Assembly (NCBI GenBank): GCA_043816305.1
Contig: JBDRHZ010000021.1
Coordinates: 1 to 61,355 of the forward strand
From: JAHIVN01 sp018816645
GTDB taxonomy: Bacteria > Patescibacteriota > Dojkabacteria > JAHIVN01
DNA length: 61,355 nucleotides
Direction of reading: 5' to 3'
In this document: in pieces, positions 53,636-61,355 of the stretch
Numbering within the stretch: position 1 is the stretch's first letter
Layout of the letters: each line of letters starts with the position of its first letter
Notes under the pieces: model-generated
Databases searched by the model: none
What the model was told of the DNA's origin: nothing
The model's input: the letters and a program-made list of their open reading frames with translations, nothing else
Program-made: the position numbers and the translations under genes

Positions 53636-54982
53636 TTAGTTCTCCTCCGCATTTCCTCCAATAATAAGAATTACATCTCCTGTAGAAATTATATCAGACG
53701 GCTCTCCCTTAACTACCTCGGGTTCCTCATCAAATGATTTCTTAATTCCATTTATAGTATACTTAAATGCTTCAGGATCTTTAGAGTAGATTACTGATTC
53801 TTCGAAACTTTGGGCCGTATCCCCTACTCTTATAACGTCAACTCCTATATTTCGTAACCACCGAGCTCGAAATGCTCCCAAACCAATTATATTTGTCGAA
53901 TTGAATACCTCAACTCTCGCCTGTTCTTTGCTAATTCTAGGATCAACAAAGACTTTCTGGATATCTTGATCAATTTCTTCAAGAATCGGAACAAGCCTGA
54001 TTCCTTCATCCAATTTGACCTTCTCAAAAGCAGATTCTTTTGTAAACCCAGACTTTACATCATTAGCTCTATTCATCGTCAGTGCCAAACGTAGCAGCTC
54101 AGGTCTGCTCAAGTCAGTCCTGACAGTACGACTAAATGTATCGACAATCCGCGGAATTTTAAAGAAGACTGCATAGTTTACAGATCTCTGCAGCAAGCTC
54201 TCTAAAGCTTCATTTTGCCGAATGTATTTTTGTTCTACTCCCAAGGCATCAGCAGAAACATACCCCCAGTAATCGTTCCCTTCCAGACGCTGGCTTCCTG
54301 GGAGAATATCAATTCCGCCTTGTCCAGCATCTAGATCTATTAATTTCACCTCATTGTTTACATAGATAGCTCCAAGAGAATCCACCATCTCAACCAGCCC
54401 TTCCTCCCTCATGAGAACATACCGGTCGATATTAATGGAAAAAAGCTTTTCAACTTTATCCTCGAGCAGTAGGATCGGAATAGATTCTTGATCTATTACT
54501 CCCCTGTTGTATAGATTTCGTAACTTCTCCTCAACATCGTACTCAGAAACATATACACTGGTATCAGGATTAATATTAAAAATTCCAACTGTTTTTGAAT
54601 CAGGATCAAGCATTACTAAGATAATTGCATCGACATAAGCATATTCCCCTTCTCTGCTATCCAAACCTACAAAAAGTATGTTTAATCGGGATTCTCCTTT
54701 CCATTCTTTCTCAATGACTCTTTCATCCCTATAAGCTCTGTTCACCTCAAAGCTGTAGAGCTTGAATATTGAGACTGCAATCCAGCCAACTATTCCTATG
54801 ATAAGGATAATGACCCCAAGAACAGGAAGAATATTCAGATAGCCATTTTTCCTTGAGCTATTCCGAACAGAATCTCTTCTTCCCAAACGTAGAGTGTTTG
54901 CCCGGAATCCTTTCTTTCTAACCTTTCGTTTCCTTAATTTCCTTTTTAAAATTCTTAATGGATTTTGCAAATTACTTCCCAA
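53636..54982 (-). CDS. LytR-CpsA-Psr family protein with LytR C-terminal domain
   Basis: A 448-residue protein with a very basic cytoplasmic N terminus (1-45), one membrane helix (LPVLGVIILIIGIVGWIAVSI), an LCP domain and a C-terminal LytR_C domain. LCP marks include LNILFVGLDSREG and VDAIILVMLDPDSKTVGIFNI; LytR_C has VEVFNSTNIIGLGAFRARWL. LCP enzymes attach wall polymers to peptidoglycan. The usual PRDT motif reads NPDT, losing a key Arg. It overlaps the downstream end of the pseudouridine synthase gene by 11 bases. Confidence 0.8.
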   Translation of the reverse strand: MGSNLQNPLRILKRKLRKRKVRKKGFRANTLRLGRRDSVRNSSRKNGYLNILPVLGVIILIIGIVGWIAVSIFKLYSFEVNRAYRDERVIEKEWKGESRLNILFVGLDSREGEYAYVDAIILVMLDPDSKTVGIFNINPDTSVYVSEYDVEEKLRNLYNRGVIDQESIPILLLEDKVEKLFSINIDRYVLMREEGLVEMVDSLGAIYVNNEVKLIDLDAGQGGIDILPGSQRLEGNDYWGYVSADALGVEQKYIRQNEALESLLQRSVNYAVFFKIPRIVDTFSRTVRTDLSRPELLRLALTMNRANDVKSGFTKESAFEKVKLDEGIRLVPILEEIDQDIQKVFVDPRISKEQARVEVFNSTNIIGLGAFRARWLRNIGVDVIRVGDTAQSFEESVIYSKDPEAFKYTINGIKKSFDEEPEVVKGEPSDIISTGDVILIIGGNAEEN

Positions 54983-55928
54983 CTATCTTAAATATACGGG
55001 ATACAAGTTCTCGGCTGTCAAACAATTGTAAAAATGATCCTGGTATTTCAGTCCTAAAGCATTTTACTGCATTGTTCGTCATTTTGAGTTTTATCGCGAG
55101 AGAATGAAGCATCATTCTCTCGTACACAACACCACCATATTTCTTGTCACCAACAATAGGAAACCCTTTCCCATTCAAATGAACCCTTATTTGGTGAGTT
55201 CTTCCCGTAATCGGCCGTGCTAGTACTATTGAATACTTGCCTAGTCTATCATTTATAAAGGACCCTAGAAAAGAGCACTCTGTGGTTGCTAGTCTTCCCC
55301 TCAACTTATTCACCTCGGTCATTTTCTTTCTGTTTTTGGAATTTCTTCCAATATAACTTGTAATAACGATATTTTGTCGCTGTCCGAATAAGTGTCCGAT
55401 ATCCCCGCTAACAACAGTAAGATAATACTTCTTGACCTCTCGCTCTTCAAACTGCCTTGAATAGTACCAAAGGGCTCTTGTATTTAACGCCACCAAGACA
55501 ATCCCGGAAGTATCTTTATCTATCCTATTTATTAGGCCAAACCTCAGTTCGCTCCCAACATTTAGAAGTTCCTTATATTTGTAAATCAAACCGTTTAATA
55601 GTGTGTCTTCTGCATCCCCGCTCCCGGGATGTACTGAAACTCCCTGCAGTTTATTCACGACTAAAAGCCCAAACCCCTTATACAATATCTGGATATTCAT
55701 CTTTTTAGGAAGAATTCTTTTTGTCTGTTCAGGTGGCATTTGACTTACATTGATCAGTTCACCTTTTTTGAGATGTATCCCACACTTTGTTACCTTATCT
55801 CCACCTATCAGTACATCCCCACTTCGTATGAGCCGTTGAATCTGACTCCTTGTCTTGTCTTCAATCTTCTCCGTTAAGAACACGTCAAGTCTCTTCCCCT
55901 CATTTGTTTTATCTATCTTGATTTGCAT
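54972..55928 (-). CDS. RluA/RluD-family pseudouridine synthase
   Basis: The 318-residue protein has an N-terminal S4 domain (KRLDVFLTEKIEDKTRSQI) and the catalytic domain with LINRIDKDTSGIVLVAL (the catalytic Asp). RPITGRTHQIRVHLNGKGFPIVGD and KYGG complete the RluA signature. It makes pseudouridine in large-subunit rRNA or tRNA. The exact target is not decided by sequence. Confidence 0.9.
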   Translation of the reverse strand: MQIKIDKTNEGKRLDVFLTEKIEDKTRSQIQRLIRSGDVLIGGDKVTKCGIHLKKGELINVSQMPPEQTKRILPKKMNIQILYKGFGLLVVNKLQGVSVHPGSGDAEDTLLNGLIYKYKELLNVGSELRFGLINRIDKDTSGIVLVALNTRALWYYSRQFEEREVKKYYLTVVSGDIGHLFGQRQNIVITSYIGRNSKNRKKMTEVNKLRGRLATTECSFLGSFINDRLGKYSIVLARPITGRTHQIRVHLNGKGFPIVGDKKYGGVVYERMMLHSLAIKLKMTNNAVKCFRTEIPGSFLQLFDSRELVSRIFKIVGK

Positions 55929-56080
55929 TTTTGAGAAGTAGAAAATGAATAAGTTAAGTCAAAAGATACGCTTTTTGTTAAGCAGACCAAACTTAACGTT
56001 ATACTTTAAAGGAATCTCTACATATTTGCTTTATCAGAAACTATTGAAATTCCTGAATTAAATTTACTTTTCAACAACAT

Positions 56081-57052
56081 TTAACCCGTACCTCTAACCT
56101 TCCTGCTAATCTTTCTTCTAACCCAGGAAAGAAACTTGCTCTGAGGCTTCCTGTATGAAGAGAAAGATTCCTGATATGTACGGGCTACAGAGCGCTTGTC
56201 TGACGGCAAAATTCTAGATTCCCTTGTTGCTGTCGGGACAAAATCAACTCCTTGTTCGGACACTGGAACCGGCTTTGACTGCTGAAGCGAGAAGACCGTG
56301 ATAAATATTCCAATAAAGACAAAAACGAGGTATAAAATCTGGACCAAACCAACACCTATTCCTTCAGAAGATATTCTTTCCTTGAGAAAGTATACAAAAA
56401 TCTCCAGCCAACCAAAGATAAAAAGATAAATTCCTACGCTCAAAGATTTATCTTTTCGCTTTAAAGTGGGGAGAATTGCCAAGAAAACAAGCAGAACTGC
56501 TATTTCAAGCAACTGCAGCGGAAACCTTGTAACATCATCTACACCCGTATATTTTATTCCAAAGATAAGATTCGTTTTCTTTCCATAGTAAACTCCTTCA
56601 TACAGGTAACCAATCAACTGTATTATTTGTCCCAAACACAGTCCTTTTATTACATGCCAGAGATTTTTCTTTCCAAAACGTTTAGTAATATAAAAAAAGA
56701 ACGTTATGAAGACTCCGCCAAACAGAATACCACTATAATCAACCCCTTGATCCCAAAACTTTATTAGGGCATAGGGCATCTGTATAAACCAGACTCTTTC
56801 TGCTCCCGGCAAGAAATAAAACGGACAAATTGACCAGGAAAGATTTCCAAACTCTGACCAATTTTGAATCACATATATAAATCTGCCAAACAGAATACTG
56901 ACAATGACATAAACGAACACAAAATCAAATATTCTTTCTCTGTGAATACCTAGATTCTTTCTATACCTCCACAAGACAAAACCCACAAGCAGTGCATTCA
57001 AAACAAGAAAAAGTAGATAGAGGTGAATTTTAAGCATACCTATTGCTATCAT
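56081..57052 (-). CDS. Lgt-like multi-pass membrane protein
   Basis: The 323-residue protein has about seven helices arranged like prolipoprotein diacylglyceryl transferase. It has FGRFIYVI, SGILFGGVF and FPLQLLEI in the order seen in Lgt, but the signature GRxGNF segment is replaced by GYLYEGVYYGKK. It lacks the invariant Arg of that motif, so it may be a divergent or inactive relative. The basic tail (RRKISRKVRG) is cytoplasmic. It overlaps the MFS gene by four bases. Confidence 0.55.
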   Translation of the reverse strand: MIAIGMLKIHLYLLFLVLNALLVGFVLWRYRKNLGIHRERIFDFVFVYVIVSILFGRFIYVIQNWSEFGNLSWSICPFYFLPGAERVWFIQMPYALIKFWDQGVDYSGILFGGVFITFFFYITKRFGKKNLWHVIKGLCLGQIIQLIGYLYEGVYYGKKTNLIFGIKYTGVDDVTRFPLQLLEIAVLLVFLAILPTLKRKDKSLSVGIYLFIFGWLEIFVYFLKERISSEGIGVGLVQILYLVFVFIGIFITVFSLQQSKPVPVSEQGVDFVPTATRESRILPSDKRSVARTYQESFSSYRKPQSKFLSWVRRKISRKVRGTG

Positions 57053-58341
57053 ATTTTATGCTTTTTTTGCAGCCAGTAAATAACTATCGAATATATTATA
57101 TCAGCAATCACTATCAAAATTATAGCAATAAATACGTCTCCAACTCGATCAGTTAAAAATCCGATAAAAATTGCAACAACTGATGCAAGAGAGGAAGTTA
57201 GCGCTTGCCAAATTCCAAGGACTCGTCCACGAAAACTTTTCTCGGTATTTTCATATAGAAGTGTTTGCCCAGGTATCAATAGAAACGGTACACAGATACC
57301 AACCGCAACAAGGCTAATTGTCGCGATTATCTGACTAAGAAGATATTTCTCAAGGAAATCATCTGCTAGTGCAATTACAGCCATAAGTCCAAAAGCAAAT
57401 GAACTGAAAATTGTCCCAAGCCATATAAGTTTTACTCTGCTTTTATTCCTTCCAAAAATATTCAAGGTGGCAAGCCCTAGAAGTAATCCCACTATTAGAG
57501 GCACAAATACAACTATTCCGGCAGTCCGGGGGGAGACACCATATATCTCACTTCCAATTCTGAAAATTATCGTGACAAGTGTCAAGGCAACTATCTGGAG
57601 AAGCAAGAGATGGAATAATGCAAAGCGCAGCTTACTTTTCCCAAAAGAATATTTTATGCCGCTTCCGACATCCTTGATAAGATTTGAGAAAAATCCTAAC
57701 AAGTAGTTTATCGAACGCTTGCTTTTTCTTGGTTCATAAATATGTATTTTCAGAAGAAGCCAGGTGCTTATAACAATAAATATTGTACAGAGAATAAACA
57801 TGTTTTTTATCCCAAAGATACTAAGAATGACCCCGGAAATTGTCACTCCGAAAGCGAGACTCGAATACACGGTTATCGAGAACAAAGAGTTCGCAAGAAG
57901 GATATACTTTTTCTTGACAAGTCTCGGGATTAGACCTCCCTCTGCAGGAATAAAGAACTGTAATACTACAGAAAGAACAAAAATTAAGATATATGAATCA
58001 AGAACCCTTTCCCATCCTCTTGTTGCAAGAAAAATTATTAGGATTCCAAAACGCAAGAGATTCGAGATAATCATGATCTTTCTTTTGGGAAACCAATCAG
58101 CAAAGACTCCAGCTAGCGGAGCAACAAGTAACCCCGGAAGTGTCGACAAATTAACAAGAATGCCAATACTTACAGCAGAATCCTTCATTGAACTTGATAT
58201 AATTCCTTCATGTGAAAGAATCCCCATATTTATAGTGATAATACTGACAGCACTTTGGGTAAATATCTGAGCAAGCCATAAATAGAAAAAGTTCTTGTTG
58301 TGAAGAACTATCCGCTTTAAACGAGAAATCTGATTAATCAT
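57049..58341 (-). CDS. MFS transporter
   Basis: A 430-residue protein with 12 hydrophobic helices and the MFS loop motif GVFADWFPKRKIMIISNLLR after helix 2. AEGGLIPRLVKKKYILLANS fits the MFS_3/enterobactin exporter-like group. The substrate is unknown; drug or lipid export are the common roles of this group. Coupled to the Lgt-like gene. Confidence 0.8.
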   Translation of the reverse strand: MINQISRLKRIVLHNKNFFYLWLAQIFTQSAVSIITINMGILSHEGIISSSMKDSAVSIGILVNLSTLPGLLVAPLAGVFADWFPKRKIMIISNLLRFGILIIFLATRGWERVLDSYILIFVLSVVLQFFIPAEGGLIPRLVKKKYILLANSLFSITVYSSLAFGVTISGVILSIFGIKNMFILCTIFIVISTWLLLKIHIYEPRKSKRSINYLLGFFSNLIKDVGSGIKYSFGKSKLRFALFHLLLLQIVALTLVTIIFRIGSEIYGVSPRTAGIVVFVPLIVGLLLGLATLNIFGRNKSRVKLIWLGTIFSSFAFGLMAVIALADDFLEKYLLSQIIATISLVAVGICVPFLLIPGQTLLYENTEKSFRGRVLGIWQALTSSLASVVAIFIGFLTDRVGDVFIAIILIVIADIIYSIVIYWLQKKHKI

Positions 58342-58362
58342 ATGTTTAGTGGAATCCTTACA

Positions 58363-59019
58363 TTAAGATTTCTTCTTTGATTCTTTAACTGAAGTTTTAT
58401 TGCGCTTCGACTTATTCTTTCCCTTGCTTTTAGTACTTTCTTTACTCAGCTTATCAGTATCCTTTTCTTTAGGCTTATTTTCCTTTTTAGACTTACTTTT
58501 CTTTGTCGGGAGCTCTTTAATTTTATTTACAAACGTTACAAACCCTTTCTTGATTATACGTATACTCTCTCCTCTCTTTCTTGGTTTTCCTAGCTCAGCT
58601 CCCTTTTGATCATTTGGAAACCATTCTACATTCATATACATCTTATGCTCAGAATCCTCTGCTTCTTTTGGCTGAACCGACAGGTTTATCGAAATATCAA
58701 AACCTTTGTTGCCATCGAAATAAATAGGACGAACACTTTTCTCTCCACTCAACGCAAGATTCATGTAATAGTTTTCTTCCAGAGTATGCTCAGGCCTAAT
58801 CATTATATAGAAAACAAGCGCTGGTGGACCAAATACAAAAACAAAGAACCAATACAGAATGCAAAGAACAACAGAACTATGTCTTTTTTTTGCATCAAAG
58901 AACACCCAAAGAGAAATGATAAACCATATGATAAAGAAGTATCCTACAAATAAAGATATAATAAAGGAATAATTAACATCTTCGTTTACCTTGATAAGGT
59001 CAAGTAAAAAATCCCACAT
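58363..59019 (-). CDS. Two-helix membrane protein with Lys-rich tail
   Basis: The 218-residue protein has two N-terminal helices (SFIISLFVGYFFIIWFIISLW and VVLCILYWFFVFVFGPPALVF), a small central domain and, from about residue 155, a Lys/Ser/Glu-rich tail without order. The tail resembles in composition the tail of S16 in this window. Its function is unknown; it may bind nucleic acid or the wall. Confidence 0.6.
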   Translation of the reverse strand: MWDFLLDLIKVNEDVNYSFIISLFVGYFFIIWFIISLWVFFDAKKRHSSVVLCILYWFFVFVFGPPALVFYIMIRPEHTLEENYYMNLALSGEKSVRPIYFDGNKGFDISINLSVQPKEAEDSEHKMYMNVEWFPNDQKGAELGKPRKRGESIRIIKKGFVTFVNKIKELPTKKSKSKKENKPKEKDTDKLSKESTKSKGKNKSKRNKTSVKESKKKS

Positions 59020-59091
59020 TACTTTAATATAAAAATTTAGCTAATGTTAACGAAAAGAACCAACTTAAGTTTAATGATCTCAAACAAAGAA

Positions 59092-59658
59092 TCAATCCTT
59101 TGAACAATATGTTCCTCTTTCTGTATTAATTTGGACAACATCACCAATCTTTATGAACAAAGGCACCTGAATTTTAAAATCAGTTTCAAGCTCTGCTTCT
59201 TTATAGGCAGACCCTACTGTATTACCAGCTACAGCGGGCTCCGTGTACTTAATCTTAAGAGAAACCTTTTTTGGTATTTCGACTCCAACAACTTTTTCCC
59301 CCAACCATAGGACATCTATCTTACCGCCCTCAACCAAGAAATTTTTCTGCCAATCTATGTTTGCCTTTTCGACCTGGAATTGCGAGTAGTCCTTGCCGTC
59401 CATAAAGTAACAGAATTCAGCGTCGGAGTAGAGATATTGCGCTGATTTGTGAACAAGAGTAACTGATGCTACCTTTTCATTGCTACTAAAAGTCTTTTCG
59501 ATAATCGACCCACCCTCCACATCTTTCACCTTAACTCGTACTACCGCTAGACCTCTTCCCTTCTTTATATGTTTATAATCCAAGACTATATAAACATTTT
59601 TGCTGTCTTTGAAAACAGCACCCTTTTTAAGTTGTGTACTATGAAGATCCCCAGCCAT
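59092..59658 (-). CDS. efp: Translation elongation factor P
   Basis: The 188-residue three-domain protein has the EF-P fold with domain I tip IKKGRGLAVVRVK, domain II (FCYFMDGKDYSQF) and domain III (AVAGNTVGSAYKEAELETDFKIQVPLFI). The modified Lys of PGKGxA is replaced by Arg (KGRGLA), as in EF-P proteins that are rhamnosylated, though those carry other surrounding residues. No EarP, EpmA or YmfI gene is seen nearby. It relieves ribosome stalling at polyproline. Confidence 0.9.
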   Translation of the reverse strand: MAGDLHSTQLKKGAVFKDSKNVYIVLDYKHIKKGRGLAVVRVKVKDVEGGSIIEKTFSSNEKVASVTLVHKSAQYLYSDAEFCYFMDGKDYSQFQVEKANIDWQKNFLVEGGKIDVLWLGEKVVGVEIPKKVSLKIKYTEPAVAGNTVGSAYKEAELETDFKIQVPLFIKIGDVVQINTERGTYCSKD

Positions 59659-59702
59659 AAATTGCGAACTTATGATCTAAAATAATTTCTCATAATTGTT
59701 AA

Positions 59703-59788
59703 TGCCGAGAGCGAGAATCGAACTCGCACCTCCGGTAAAGGAGACGGGTTTTTGAGACCCGCGTGTCTACCAGTTCCACCATCTCGGC
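59703..59788 (-). tRNA. tRNA-Leu (anticodon CAA)
   Basis: The 86-base gene folds with acceptor GCCGAGA pairing with TCTCGGC. The D arm is GGTGGAACTGGTAGACAC, the anticodon loop CTCAAAA, a long variable arm (CTCC/GGAG) follows, and the T arm is GCGAGTTCGATTCTCGC. The long variable arm and CAA anticodon define tRNA-Leu for UUG codons. CCA is not encoded. Confidence 0.95.
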
Positions 59789-60139
59789 TTTATAGCACTG
59801 CCAACTTTCCCTGTGAAATCGAATTAGACGAGATTTTTACAGGGTTCCGCCACTCCGGCTATAAAATAGGATTTAAAGTACAGACAACACACATCCAATG
59901 TCAAACTATAATACATTGGCTTTCATTAATTTTCAAATAACAGGACAAGTACTTGTATTGAATGAAACCACCTAGAATGTGTAATTATACTCAATTTGGC
60001 TAACAATCAGCAAGCATATTCTTAAATGTAACTCCTACTATTGAACCTGGATAAAATCGAAACGACACTCCCTAAGCAAATACAAAAAATCTCGTGACCT
60101 ATAATAAGTTCTGGAAAAATAATCATAATGAAGAAAAAA
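59789..60139. other. 351-base gap upstream of tRNA-Leu
   Basis: No gene. On the minus strand a tRNA-like 5' fragment GCCGGAGTGGCGGAA lies at 59859-59845. It is followed by an imperfect hairpin at 59844-59809, 20 bases before the tRNA. A possible tRNA promoter is TTGACA at 59904-59899 with TACTTT at 59880-59875 (spacer 18). Beyond 59950 there is only AT-rich sequence. Confidence 0.4.
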
Positions 60140-60631
60140 CTAGCCTCGCACTTTCCCTGTTTCTCCTTTTGCAGCTTTTCTCTTTTGTTGATCCTGAGCA
60201 GCTTGTTGCTGCTGCTTCGTAGCCTGCTGTCTTTTCCTTATCATTGAAAGCTGCGAAGAGGCTTGTCCCGCAATTTTAATCAATGCACTACGAAGATAAC
60301 CCTTTCTCCCTCTCAACATCTCCAACTGGCTTTCGGCTTTGCTAATTGCAGCATTTAACTTCGATAACTGCTCTTTATAAGCTTGCATTCTCTTTTGATA
60401 CATCGGGTGATTTTGAAGCTGGGGGTTTTGCTGAGCTTGAGCCTGAAGTTGAGATATCGCACCCTGAATTTTCTTTTTAGCAGATCTATATGAATTCAGC
60501 TGCTTCGAAATCTGCTCGATCCCTTGATCAGTCTTACTCACACTTTCCCTGACTTGATCCTGCTTCTCTCGTGCTTGAGTTTTTATTTGATCTGCAGCAC
60601 GTTCAAATTGTTGCATACCAGGAGCTCGCAT
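60140..60631 (-). CDS. Coiled-coil protein, unknown
   Basis: A 163-residue Gln/Lys/Ala-rich protein that is a nearly continuous helix with heptad pattern (residues about 5-140: IKTQAREKQDQVRES, LNAAISKAESQLEMLRGR) and a disordered Gln-rich tail (TKQQQQAAQDQQKRK). No signal peptide or membrane helix. It lies 34 bases after the next gene on the same strand. Function is unknown. Confidence 0.6.
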   Translation of the reverse strand: MRAPGMQQFERAADQIKTQAREKQDQVRESVSKTDQGIEQISKQLNSYRSAKKKIQGAISQLQAQAQQNPQLQNHPMYQKRMQAYKEQLSKLNAAISKAESQLEMLRGRKGYLRSALIKIAGQASSQLSMIRKRQQATKQQQQAAQDQQKRKAAKGETGKVRG

Positions 60632-60665
60632 ATAAATCTACGTAAAAAATAGTTTCAAGAAGAAA

Positions 60666-60989
60666 TTAGGCCGAAGACCTACCCATATACTCAGACTTAA
60701 ACTGGTTCAAAGTATCCAAAATTCTCTGTTCCAGGTTGTCAATTGAACCAACCAAAAACTCCAGAAGTTTATCTTGGTCAGAACCCTGTGTCACAAGCTC
60801 ATCAAATTGACCCTTCTGTTCATCTGTAAGCATTGGCTCAAAATAGCCCACCAGTCTGTCTCCAAACTCGTCGTATAGTTTTGTTGCCTCTTCCTCTAAG
60901 AATTTGCTGTCAACAGAATCACCATGCTTCTCCTGTATCATTTGCATCATAAATGTCATCACATTGGGATCTTTTTGGTTTAGGTCCAT
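60666..60989 (-). CDS. Small helical protein, DUF5663-like
   Basis: The 107-residue acidic helical protein has KHGDSVDSKFLEEEATKLYDEFG followed by PMLTDEQKGQFDELV and LLEFLVGSIDNLEQRI. This resembles the small DUF5663-type proteins seen in Patescibacteria genomes. Function unknown. It precedes the coiled-coil gene and may form an operon with it. Assignment is from pattern only. Confidence 0.55.
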   Translation of the reverse strand: MDLNQKDPNVMTFMMQMIQEKHGDSVDSKFLEEEATKLYDEFGDRLVGYFEPMLTDEQKGQFDELVTQGSDQDKLLEFLVGSIDNLEQRILDTLNQFKSEYMGRSSA

Positions 60990-61222
60990 TACTGATTCTC
61001 TAAAAGTTATAAATTAGTAATAAATTTACAGAAACTAACCTTAATTTTACAGTTATTGGATCTAAAAGTAAATAAACAATAAACATAAACAATTTAGAAA
61101 CAACCTACAGTCAGGTTAATACTAATTCAATGTATATAGCCGTAACTTATCTTATACTTTACCGAAATACCGGTCCCCTTATTATTGCAAAGTAAGCCAA
61201 AATCTAATAATCTAGGGTAATG

Positions 61223-61355
61223 TCAAAATTTAGCCACCAAATTTAACAGTTTATTTACTTTAGTATTGATATCCAATTTTCGATTATTAAATCTCCAAAT
61301 ATATTCTATAAGATAAACTGGAAGCCTATCTTCCCGTATACCACCTCGAGACGAT
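61223..61355 (-). mobile_element. IS1595/ISXO2-like transposase, C-terminal end only
   Basis: The window's last 133 bases encode, on the minus strand, a frame entering from outside and ending in TGA at 61225-61223. It contains LPVYLIEYIWRFNNRKLD and ends LLNLVAKF. The YL.E..WRFN.R motif matches the transposase tail at the left edge, but the two sequences are not copies of each other. Catalytic region and terminal repeats lie beyond the window. Confidence 0.6.

Noticed and set aside
58363..59019. Histone H1-like protein because of the Lys-rich tail
   Set aside because: Two membrane helices at the N terminus place it in the membrane.
59752..59940. Plus-strand ORF of 62 codons
   Set aside because: It overlaps the tRNA-Leu gene on the other strand and has no coding features.

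Overview
The window is AT-rich bacterial DNA with short intergenic gaps. It carries only core information-processing, cell-envelope and type IV pilus genes, with no rRNA, no CRISPR array and no metabolic pathway operon. The gene style fits a Candidate Phyla Radiation / Patescibacteria genome: several degenerate minimal enzymes, a single Xer recombinase, Gre-like duplicates, small proteins of unknown family and mostly weak Shine-Dalgarno sequences. This placement is an inference; I cannot name a lineage. The standard code applies: TGA ends several real genes, for example nusB and the GH18 gene. Both ends of the window run into the C-terminal codons of IS1595/ISXO2-like transposases, so the sequence may be a contig bounded by insertion sequences.

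Layout. 0-3.3 kb is an accessory block next to the left IS remnant: a decayed 16S rRNA methyltransferase of the aminoglycoside-resistance type, a BtrH-like protein, an HD hydrolase, a VOC protein and a DinB-like protein. 3.3-5.9 kb holds a LexA-like repressor divergent from a GIY-YIG-like gene, with two near-consensus promoters back to back and candidate operators, followed by a DUF763 gene. 5.9-11.7 kb holds a secreted M23 protein with lectin-like repeats, uppP, a HAD-like protein, a TrmH-family methyltransferase, a YdjM-like membrane hydrolase and a GH18 protein. 11.8-14.8 kb is rsmD, rpmF, nusB, rnc, rpsP (with a long charged tail) and a KH-domain gene.

14.8-34.1 kb is a type IV pilus locus, entirely on the minus strand. 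In order of transcription it runs pilB, pilT, pilC, a pilin, pilD, three minor pilins, a PilX-like protein, a CheY-like receiver, two copies of a SurA-like chaperone plus large secreted protein cassette, then pilM, pilN and pilO. The two cassettes are the most unusual part of the locus.

34.2-46.6 kb is on the plus strand: a HolB-like clamp-loader subunit, gyrB, an AIM24-family gene with a tiny membrane partner, gyrA, an AAA ATPase-winged helix regulator, a 999-residue protein with a divergent RelA/SpoT-like region, and two tandem GreA-like genes. All genes from 46.8 kb rightward are on the minus strand: xer, a membrane protein, ruvBAC, a YebC-family gene, an unknown membrane protein, an LCP-family protein, an RluA-type pseudouridine synthase, an Lgt-like protein, an MFS transporter, efp, tRNA-Leu and small unknown genes. 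The two blocks converge at about 46.7 kb. A dif-like Xer site lies 1.4 kb from that point, just upstream of xer, so this may be the replication terminus.
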